DNA from: JACCTH01 sp036556085
GTDB lineage: Bacteria; Actinomycetota; Acidimicrobiia; Spongiisociales; ZC4RG35
NCBI GenBank assembly: GCA_036556085.1
Contig: DATBKE010000151.1
Coordinates: 1-15,781 of the forward strand
DNA: 15,781 bases
Reading direction: 5' to 3'
The translations under genes and the position numbers were made by a program. Below, piece after piece: positions 1-5,624 of this stretch. The first letter of the stretch is position 1. Each line of letters opens with the position of its first letter. Below the pieces are notes generated by a model. It worked only from the letters and a program-made list of their open reading frames with translations, did not search any database and was not told where the DNA came from.

Positions 1-357
1 AGGGGGGATGCCGTCGGCGGCCGGGGAGGCATTGCAGAGGTTGCCGGCGATGGTGCCGGCGTTCTGTACCTGGATGCCGCCGACTTCCGAGGCAGCCAGG
101 CGGAGCCCGTCGAAGGCCCGCGGGAGGTCGGCCTTCTTAAGGTCGGCCCAGCGGGTGAGAGCACCGATCCGATAGGAGTCGTCCGTCACGGTGATGCCCC
201 GCAGCTCGTCGAGTCCCGAGATGTCGAGCACCGCCTCGGTCAGCGGTCGCCCCACCCGAGACGGGTAGAAGTCGGTTCCGCCCGCCAGGACCGTCCACTT
301 CCCGTCGGTGAAAGCCTCCAGTGCATCGTGGAGATCAGTTGGTGCCAAATAACTCAC
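1..357 (-). CDS. Xanthine dehydrogenase-type FAD-binding subunit, N-terminal part (runs off left edge)
   Basis: This is the first 119 codons of a FAD_binding_5 (PF00941) subunit of a molybdenum hydroxylase of the xanthine dehydrogenase/CO dehydrogenase family. That subunit passes electrons between the iron-sulfur clusters and the acceptor through FAD. Two flavin-binding signatures are visible: AGGTDFYPSRVGR (residues 25-37), the usual AGGTDL-type loop, and QNAGTIAGNLCNASPAAD (98-115), matching the family's N-x-GT-IGGN-NA-P-AD segment. The start is GTG at 355-357, because the domain begins at once (SYLAPTDLHDAL) and upstream codons in frame offer no ATG. No clear Shine-Dalgarno site is present. 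About two thirds of the protein (family length near 280-300 residues) lies outside the window. Substrates of the family include purines, nicotinate, CO and other N-heterocycles or aldehydes, and this subunit alone does not tell which. Family identity is near certain; the substrate is unknown. Confidence 0.93.
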   Translation of the reverse strand, partial: MSYLAPTDLHDALEAFTDGKWTVLAGGTDFYPSRVGRPLTEAVLDISGLDELRGITVTDDSYRIGALTRWADLKKADLPRAFDGLRLAASEVGGIQVQNAGTIAGNLCNASPAADGIPP

Positions 358-395
358 CGAGCGCCCATTCTGGTCGGGGCGATGATCACGGTTCT

Positions 396-424
396 TTGAC
401 ACCTGTCAAGACGATGGCTAGAAC
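396..424 (+). promoter_or_regulatory. Putative promoter with overlapping TTGACA-CC-TGTCAA dyad
   Basis: A consensus -35 box TTGACA (396-401) is followed after 17 bases by TAGAAC (419-424), which matches four of six -10 positions, pointing toward the ankyrin gene. The -35 lies in a 14-bp dyad (396-409, arms TTGACA/TGTCAA, centre CC), which could be an operator in this divergent intergenic space. On the minus strand the same dyad gives a TTGACA, but no good -10 follows. The call rests on sequence resemblance only. Confidence 0.35.
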
Positions 425-431
425 ACGTCAA

Positions 432-450
432 CGGCTCCGGGAGGGAGCCG
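432..450. repeat. Small inverted repeat (7-bp stem, 5-base loop) in the leader of the ankyrin gene
   Basis: Arms CGGCTCC (432-438) and GGAGCCG (444-450) flank GGGAG. If transcription starts near the putative -10 at 419-424, this hairpin would lie at the start of the mRNA leader. No U-tract follows, so it is not a standard terminator. Apart from this and the dyad at 396-409, nothing else stands out between 358 and 543. Confidence 0.3.
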
Positions 451-558
451 CCACGTCCGCGGGAAGGACCGAGTCCACCTCTCAGACGGTTCGGAGTCGG
501 CCATTGACGATCTCCTTTCGACCTGGGAGCGGACGGCAGGCATAGGAGAGGAGATTTC

Positions 559-1584
559 ATGCCCGACCTACCCGCCCGACCCGACCTCGAGCAGCTCCGC
601 CATCAGGCCAAGGATCTCCTGGCGGCGGCCCGCCAGAGCGACCTCGCGGCCCAGAACCGACTGCGAGATGCCTCATCCGACGTCACACTGGCAGCCGCGC
701 AGCTGGCATTGGCGCGTGAGTACGGATTTGCCAGCTGGCCGAAGCTCAAGCGAGAAGTGGAGCGGCGTCAAATCCTCGACGACCGGAATCTCGTCGGTCT
801 CCGCCAGCTACTCGAGGAGGACATCTCACTGGCGACCAGTCAGATGGAGCATTGGCGCGACCATCCTCAGGGAGCCTCGCCGCTCGGCTATCTGGCCATG
901 CTCCCCTTCGACACCTCCCGCGGTGTGTGGCGAAAGGCACCCGGCACCGGCGCGTTAGCTCAAGCCCTGATCGCGGCCGGAGCCGCGGTCGACGGCGACC
1001 CCGGAGCCTCGGAGACTCCCCTCATCACGGCCGCCAGCTATGGCGATGCCGAAGTCGCCCAGGTGCTGATCGAGGCGGGTGCCAAACTCGAGGCCCGCTC
1101 GGCCCCCGATTCCGGGGGTGTCCCGGGAGGAACTGCTCTACTCCATGCCGCCGTTTTCGGGATGACCGAAGTCGTCGACCTCCTCATCGCCGCCGGGGCG
1201 GCAGTGGATGGCATCGAAGTGGCCGCGGCCGCCGGAGACGTAACCGCCTTCATCGACAGCGCACCTGCGGATGCCCGGATTCGGGCACTGGTGATGGCGG
1301 CCACCCACGAACGACTCGAGGTCATCGACCAACTGATCGCCGCGGGCACTCCAGTAGATGCGGTCGACGAAGCCTTCGGGGGTCATCCGTTGCGGGAAGC
1401 CGCCGCCCAAGGCCGACTCGGGAGCGTCGAACGGCTCCTGGCCTACGGGGCCAATCCCAACCTGGAGGACGGAGAGGGTCGCACGGCTCTTGACTATGTC
1501 CGTCGCGGCAGGGCGGGAAACGAGGAGACCGAGCGATTCGACCAAGTGGAAGCCATCCTCGCCCCGCTCATCCGGGCTCGTTGA
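559..1584 (+). CDS. Ankyrin-repeat protein with an N-terminal helical region
   Basis: The 341-residue protein is probably cytoplasmic, since no signal peptide or membrane segment is seen. Residues 1-70 carry a PDLEQLRHQAKDLL ... LAREYGFASWPKLK pattern that often precedes ankyrin repeats in bacterial proteins. Ankyrin repeats follow from about residue 130, recognisable by LIAAGAAVDG, TPLITAASYGDAEVAQVLIEAG, ALLHAAVFGMTEVVDLLIAAG, LVMAATHERLEVIDQLIAAG and LREAAAQGRLGSVERLLAYG-NPN. Ankyrin arrays bind other proteins, and no partner or enzymatic domain is apparent. The ATG at 559 is supported by a strong purine-rich ribosome site (AGGAGAGGAG, 544-553). The gene is monocistronic: it diverges from the FAD subunit and converges on the lipoprotein gene, whose stop lies 21 bases away. 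The fold is clear but the role is unknown. Confidence 0.9.
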   Translation: MPDLPARPDLEQLRHQAKDLLAAARQSDLAAQNRLRDASSDVTLAAAQLALAREYGFASWPKLKREVERRQILDDRNLVGLRQLLEEDISLATSQMEHWRDHPQGASPLGYLAMLPFDTSRGVWRKAPGTGALAQALIAAGAAVDGDPGASETPLITAASYGDAEVAQVLIEAGAKLEARSAPDSGGVPGGTALLHAAVFGMTEVVDLLIAAGAAVDGIEVAAAAGDVTAFIDSAPADARIRALVMAATHERLEVIDQLIAAGTPVDAVDEAFGGHPLREAAAQGRLGSVERLLAYGANPNLEDGEGRTALDYVRRGRAGNEETERFDQVEAILAPLIRAR

Positions 1585-1605
1585 CCGAGCCCTCCAACTG
1601 GCGAC

Positions 1606-2586
1606 TTAGTCGGGTGCTTCTAAGCGCCAGACCTTGCTCATCGGCAACGAGCCAATCCAGAGCGCTCCTCCGGCGCGGGTAACACAACCGCCGCCGATGC
1701 GCCGCTCGGATTGGTATGACTCGGCGACCCGGCCTGTAGCTGCGTTGATCCGCACCAAATGAATGTCCGAACCCCGGACCCAGACATCGTCGTCTTCAAC
1801 GAGGAGGCAACCGAGACTGACATCCGGCGAACCCGGAACGGTGCCTACCTGTCCGTCAGCTGTGATCCAGCCGACGCCCCCTTCATCGTGAGGAAGTCCC
1901 ATCCAGACTCGGTCCGGCCCGCCGCTCATGATGCCCACTTCGACGTCATCGACCTGTGTAGTGATCGAATAGCCCTCTCGGTCAATAACGGATGCAGATC
2001 GGCTCTCAGGGCAGGAAACGAAGACGCTGCCTTCGGACAGGGCAACTTGCTCGCAGCTGCCCGGAAGCTCGACGCGACCGAGCTCAGAGCCCGCGAAATC
2101 CACGTGGACGAGCGCGGTCCCTTCTCGGGTCAGCATCCATAGGCCCCGATCGTCGATCGGAATCGGACCTTGGGGCCAAGACATGTCGAAGTTGATCTCG
2201 CCCAGCACTTCCCCCGAGTGGGAATCGATCTCGAGCACCTTGTCAAGGTCACAGACCCAGACCTTGTCGGCGGTGGCGGCGAGGCCGTGGCACCCGGAAT
2301 TCCTCCGATTCACCGTCAGAGCGACTTCGTTGCTTTGAACGTCGATGGCCTTCAACGCAAAGACGGAGGCGTCATCTTCGAACTCGGGTTCCGACAAGAT
2401 CCATACCTTGTCTTCTGACGCCACCATCCAATCGGGGTTCTCAACCTCGATTTCTGCCACGGTTATTGACTCGATAGTGGAGGCCTCCCCCTGCCCACCG
2501 GTCGTGGTTGGCTGCGATTGGGCACCGCACGCGATCAGGGCAATGAGAAGGCCTAGTGTCGTCAAGCGCCTCACTGTGGATCCCAT
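1606..2586 (-). CDS. Lipoprotein, predicted seven-bladed beta-propeller
   Basis: The 326-residue protein starts with a short basic n-region, a hydrophobic stretch and a lipobox LIAC with the modified Cys at residue 20, so it should be anchored on the outer face of the membrane. A low-complexity Gln/Thr/Gly linker follows. The mature part contains seven regularly spaced strands of the type (D/G)xVW(V/I/M): KVWILSE, KVWVCD, GLWMLTR, SVFVSC, RVWMGL, DVWVRG and ALWIGS. This is the pattern of NHL/PQQ/YncE-like propellers. No catalytic motif was recognised, so it may be a binding or scaffolding protein. ATG at 2584-2586 lies inside the left arm of the inverted repeat at 2583-2636. GTG at 2572-2574 (VRRLTTLGLLIALIAC) is an equally good start and would leave the repeat wholly intergenic. 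Neither start has a clear ribosome site. Confidence 0.85.
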   Translation of the reverse strand: MGSTVRRLTTLGLLIALIACGAQSQPTTTGGQGEASTIESITVAEIEVENPDWMVASEDKVWILSEPEFEDDASVFALKAIDVQSNEVALTVNRRNSGCHGLAATADKVWVCDLDKVLEIDSHSGEVLGEINFDMSWPQGPIPIDDRGLWMLTREGTALVHVDFAGSELGRVELPGSCEQVALSEGSVFVSCPESRSASVIDREGYSITTQVDDVEVGIMSGGPDRVWMGLPHDEGGVGWITADGQVGTVPGSPDVSLGCLLVEDDDVWVRGSDIHLVRINAATGRVAESYQSERRIGGGCVTRAGGALWIGSLPMSKVWRLEAPD

Positions 2587-2636
2587 TCTGGCGTAAATCT
2601 CGTCACGTCAACGTGACGAGATTTACGCAAGAATGG
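2583..2636. repeat. 54-bp near-perfect inverted repeat between divergent genes
   Basis: Perfect 18-bp arms lie at 2591-2608 (GCGTAAATCTCGTCACGT) and 2611-2628, separated by only CA. After one mismatched pair (G2590/A2629) the symmetry resumes for 7 bp (CCATTCT at 2583-2589 and AGAATGG at 2630-2636). GGAT occurs one base outside each end (2578-2581 and 2638-2641). In RNA it would fold into a long stem with a TCAA loop. It spans the gap between the lipoprotein start and the DinB-like start. It could be a regulatory palindrome, a bidirectional hairpin or a small palindromic mobile unit. The palindrome is directly visible; its function is unknown. Confidence 0.95.
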
Positions 2637-2639
2637 CGG

Positions 2640-3242
2640 ATGGCCGAGCGGTCTGGCTCCGACCCCAAAGACGACCTTCATCGCTATCTGCGGGTGGCGC
2701 GGGAAGCCCTCTTGTGGAAACTGGAAGGAACGTCGGAATACGACGCCCGGAGGCCCCTGACCGGGACCGGGACCAATCTGTTGGGGCTGGTCAAGCATGT
2801 CGGCACTGTCGCCTCCGAGTACTTCGGATCGGTGTTTGGACGTCCATTCGAAGAATCCATGCCCTGGGCCGAAGACGGAGCAGAGGACAACGCCGACATG
2901 TGGGCGACCGCCGACGAGTCGCGCCAGCAGATCATCGACTTGTACCAACGGATCTGGGAACACGCCGACGCCACCATCTCCGCTCTCCCCCTCGACGCCC
3001 CCGGGCGCGTGCCATGGTGGGGAAAGCGCGGCGACGTCACGCTGCACCGGATCCTCATTCACGTGCTCGCCGAGATCAACCGGCATGCCGGCCACGCCGA
3101 CATCGTCCGCGAAATGATCGACGGGTCTGCCGGATTCCGAGAAGGCAACGACAACTTGCCGACCGCGGACGAAGCCTGGTGGACGGCTTACCGAAACCGA
3201 CTCGAACAAGTCGCCCGGGAGGTGGGCACTCCGACAGGCTGA
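2640..3242 (+). CDS. DinB/DUF664-like four-helix protein
   Basis: The 200-residue protein matches the DUF664 branch of the DinB superfamily. It has an N-terminal helix (LRVAREALLWKLEG), a Thr/Gly turn and the second helix LGLVKHVGTVASEYF, then a helix ending in INRHAGHADIVREMIDG. H53, H149 and H152 sit where the family's metal triad is expected. Relatives include thiol-dependent S-transferases (mycothiol or bacillithiol) and metal-binding proteins without a proven activity, so a thiol-transfer or detoxification role is only a possibility. ATG at 2640 is preferred; GTG at 2613 is in frame but lies in the inverted repeat. No strong ribosome site is visible. It is the first gene of the catabolic operon, with 29 bases to the next gene. 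Confidence 0.85.
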   Translation: MAERSGSDPKDDLHRYLRVAREALLWKLEGTSEYDARRPLTGTGTNLLGLVKHVGTVASEYFGSVFGRPFEESMPWAEDGAEDNADMWATADESRQQIIDLYQRIWEHADATISALPLDAPGRVPWWGKRGDVTLHRILIHVLAEINRHAGHADIVREMIDGSAGFREGNDNLPTADEAWWTAYRNRLEQVAREVGTPTG

Positions 3243-3271
3243 ATCACCATTTCTCAGACAAGAATGAAGAG

Positions 3272-3844
3272 ATGGAGATTCGAAAGCTGGTAACCGTGGT
3301 TGATGAGGTCCACCTCGAGGCGGGGCGGCCGGTGGATCCCCCGATTCGGCGAGTGATCGCAGCCGCAGTCCTCCAAAACCCTCACGCCGGCCGCTACGTG
3401 GAAGACCTCGAGGACTTGATCGAAGCGTCAGTCGAGCTCTCCGATCTTCTCTCGCGTTCGGCGGTGGCTCACCTCAATGGCAAGCCGGTCCACAGCTATG
3501 GAAAAGGCGCCATCGTCGGGAGCCGCGGGGAGTTGGAGCACGCCGCGGCCCTCCTCCATCCCAAGTTCGGCACTCCCCTCCGGGAGGCAAGCGGTGGGGG
3601 TAAGGCGATCATTCCCTCCGCCAAGAAACGTGGTGGGCCGGGAACGCCACTCGACGTCCCCCTCCACTACAAGGACGCCGCTTTCGTCCGCAGCCATTTC
3701 GACGCCGTCGAGTTGCGTATCGTTGACGCCCCCACCGACGACGAGATCGTGCTCGCGGTGGCGGTGACTGACGGGGGACGGCCTCACCCCCGAGTCGGTG
3801 GGCTCAAGGTGGTAGAGATCGTGGGCGAGGACGGGCTTCGTTGA
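3272..3844 (+). CDS. AA_synth (DUF1185) family protein
   Basis: The 190-residue protein matches PF06684 ('amino acid synthesis' family), whose biochemical function is not established to my knowledge. Recognised blocks are the N-terminal RKLVTVVDEVHLEAGRPVDPP (residues 4-24), YGKGAIVGSRGELEHAAALL (76-95), HPKFGTPLREASGGGKAIIPS, DVPLHYKDAAFVRSHFDAVE (128-147) and the C-terminal DGGRPHPRVGGL (167-178). Length is typical for the family. ATG at 3272 follows a weak purine-rich stretch. The nearby ATG at 3264 is out of frame and soon meets a stop. The stop codon overlaps the TTG start of the enamidase-like gene (TTGA, 3841-3844), so the two are probably translated together and act in one pathway. 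An upstream extension of this frame through the DinB-like gene is a shadow. Confidence 0.9.
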   Translation: MEIRKLVTVVDEVHLEAGRPVDPPIRRVIAAAVLQNPHAGRYVEDLEDLIEASVELSDLLSRSAVAHLNGKPVHSYGKGAIVGSRGELEHAAALLHPKFGTPLREASGGGKAIIPSAKKRGGPGTPLDVPLHYKDAAFVRSHFDAVELRIVDAPTDDEIVLAVAVTDGGRPHPRVGGLKVVEIVGEDGLR

Positions 3845-5004
3845 GCGATCTGTACATTCGCAACATCGGCACCATCGTCAGCGGCAACATCGGTAATCCC
3901 GTTGCCGGTGGGGATGCGATCGTGGTTCGTGACGGGAAGATTGCCTACGTCGGAGCCGATCCCGAATCGACCGCCGACGGAATCGAGAAGGTGATCGATG
4001 CCGCCGGCGCCACCGTCATCCCCGGTCTGTGCGACAACCATGTCCACCCGGTGGTCGGCGATTACACCCCCCGCCAGCGCCAGGCGGACTTCATCGATTC
4101 CTGCCTCCACGGCGGGGTGACAACCATGATCTCGGCGGGTGAGCCTCACACCCCCGGCCGGCCGACGGATCCCGCTGGGGTGAAGGCCCTCACCATTCTC
4201 GCCCACAAGTCCTTCGCCAAACTCCGTCCCTCCGGGGTCAAGGTGCACGCCGGAGCTGTGATGCTCGAAGACGGTTTGACCGAGGACGACTTCGAGGAGA
4301 TGGCCAACGCCGGCGTCCGGCTCGTCGCCGAGATCGGGATCTCGGGGGTAAAGGATCCCGCGGCTGCCGCCACGATGACGCGTTGGGCTCAGGCCCGGGG
4401 GATGAAAGTCATGGTTCACACCGGAGGCGCCTCCATCCCCGGCAGCGGAGTCATCGGCGCCGACTTCGTCGTCGCAGTCCAACCCGACGTGGCCGGTCAC
4501 ACCAACGGGGGCCCCACCGCCTTGCCATTGGCCGATGTCGAGCGAATCCTGAATGAGACTTCGGCCTGGGTGGAAGTGGTCCACAATGGCAACGTCAAAG
4601 CAGCCGCCGACGTCGCCCGCCTGGTGGCAGGACGTGACGAGTTGGGGCGGCTCGTGATCGGGTCCGACAGTCCCGCCGGGTCCGGAGTACAGCCGCTCGG
4701 CATCCTCCGGGTTATGTCCTGGATCGCCTCGCTGGCCGAGGTGGCACCAGAAGTGGTCGTGGCCATGGCCACGGGCAACGTGGCCGAACTCCACGGCCTC
4801 GCCACTGGCATGATCGAGCCCGGATGGGAGGCGGATCTGCTGATAGTCGACGCTCCCCAAGGTTCCCAGGCCGCTGATGCACTCGGGGCGCTGGCTATCG
4901 GCGACACCCTCGCCGTGGCGACGGCCATCATCGACGGAATACCGAGATTCGAAAAGAGCCGCAACACCCCGCCACCATCTCGATCGATCACGATTCCGAC
5001 ATGA
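3841..5004 (+). CDS. Enamidase-like amidohydrolase
   Basis: The 387-residue amidohydrolase-superfamily protein resembles enamidase of Eubacterium barkeri from recall. That enzyme opens 6-oxo-1,4,5,6-tetrahydronicotinate to 2-formylglutarate and ammonia in nicotinate fermentation. The order of features is an N-terminal composite beta domain (1-62), the metal-binding HxH motif NHVHP (H67, H69), GDYTPRQ, LHGGVTTMISAGEPHTPGRP (89-108), VHAGAVMLEDGLTEDDFEEM, E164, H193 in VHTGG-SIPGS, H220 in GHTNGGPTA, and D276 in IGSDSPAGSG. MATGNVAELHGL and EADLLIVDAP close the superfamily pattern. These residues fit a two-metal hydrolase. The start is TTG at 3841, because domain homology begins immediately and TTGA overlaps the previous stop; GAGG at 3827-3830 may serve as ribosome site. 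The substrate may be nicotinate-derived or another cyclic amide. Confidence 0.85.
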   Translation: MSDLYIRNIGTIVSGNIGNPVAGGDAIVVRDGKIAYVGADPESTADGIEKVIDAAGATVIPGLCDNHVHPVVGDYTPRQRQADFIDSCLHGGVTTMISAGEPHTPGRPTDPAGVKALTILAHKSFAKLRPSGVKVHAGAVMLEDGLTEDDFEEMANAGVRLVAEIGISGVKDPAAAATMTRWAQARGMKVMVHTGGASIPGSGVIGADFVVAVQPDVAGHTNGGPTALPLADVERILNETSAWVEVVHNGNVKAAADVARLVAGRDELGRLVIGSDSPAGSGVQPLGILRVMSWIASLAEVAPEVVVAMATGNVAELHGLATGMIEPGWEADLLIVDAPQGSQAADALGALAIGDTLAVATAIIDGIPRFEKSRNTPPPSRSITIPT

Positions 5005-5624
5005 GCGAAGGTCAGAAGAGCTTCTCCGAGCATCGAATCGCCAGTCGGCTTGATTTCGATCCCCACCAGAGCGCGGTGCTGGTGATCGACATGCTCAATG
5101 ATTTTCTCGAGCCAGACGGAGCGATGCCGTTGCTGGAGGGTCGTCGCCTCTATGAGCCGATCCGGCGTTTGCTGGCAGAGGCTCGAGAGACCGGTACCAA
5201 GGTGATCTGGATCTGCGACGAACATCTGCCCAACGACCGGGAGTTCGAGAAGCGATCGGTCCACTGTCTCAAGGGAACCTGGGGGGCAGAGATCGTCGAG
5301 GAGCTCGAGCCCAAGTCATCGGAGCTGCGCATTCCCAAGACCCGATATTCCGGATTCTTTGAAACCGACCTCGACCAACGTCTCCGCCAGGACGGCATTG
5401 ATCACTTGATCCTCACCGGCGTCGTCACCAACATCTGCGTTCGCTCGACCGCCCACGATGCCTTTTTCCGCGACTACCACGTCACTATCCCGATCGAGTG
5501 CGTGGCGGCTACCTCTGATCGCGAACAAGCATCGACTCTCTACGATCTCGACACGCATTACGCCACTGTGACCTCTCTAACTGAGGTGCTTGCCATTCTC
5601 GCCCTGCCGGAATTGCAGGCATGA
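5001..5624 (+). CDS. Isochorismatase-fold cysteine hydrolase (amidase-like)
   Basis: The 207-residue protein of the isochorismatase-like superfamily has the full Asp-Lys-Cys triad of the cysteine hydrolases: D30 in VLVIDMLNDF, K113 in RIPKTRYSGFF and C146 in GVVTNICVRSTAHDAFF. CLKGTWGAEIVEEL (89-102) is another family block. Members with this triad hydrolyse C-N bonds in maleamate, N-carbamoylsarcosine, ureidoacrylate, biuret or nicotinamide. Which of these applies cannot be decided here. The start ATG at 5001 overlaps the previous stop (ATGA, 5001-5004) and has no Shine-Dalgarno of its own, so translation is probably coupled. It fits as a step that releases ammonia from an open-chain amide made by the preceding hydrolase. 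Its stop directly abuts the stop of the convergent gene. Confidence 0.9.
   Translation: MSEGQKSFSEHRIASRLDFDPHQSAVLVIDMLNDFLEPDGAMPLLEGRRLYEPIRRLLAEARETGTKVIWICDEHLPNDREFEKRSVHCLKGTWGAEIVEELEPKSSELRIPKTRYSGFFETDLDQRLRQDGIDHLILTGVVTNICVRSTAHDAFFRDYHVTIPIECVAATSDREQASTLYDLDTHYATVTSLTEVLAILALPELQA

Noticed and set aside
852..1493. Second plus-strand open frame inside the ankyrin gene
   Set aside because: Its Arg-rich low-complexity translation is a frame shadow of the ankyrin repeats.
2633..3271. Upstream extension of the AA_synth frame through the DinB-like gene
   Set aside because: The extension is Arg-rich and has no domain pattern; the AA_synth domain begins at ATG 3272, and the DinB-like protein occupies the other frame.
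3784..4860. Long minus-strand open frame (358 codons) opposite the enamidase-like gene
   Set aside because: The translation is His/Gly/Asp-rich without domain pattern, whereas the plus strand encodes an intact amidohydrolase.
1..5624. A complete nicotinate-fermentation cluster
   Set aside because: Only the enamidase-like gene and a distant, divergent molybdenum-hydroxylase FAD subunit are present; the reductase and later enzymes are not in the window.
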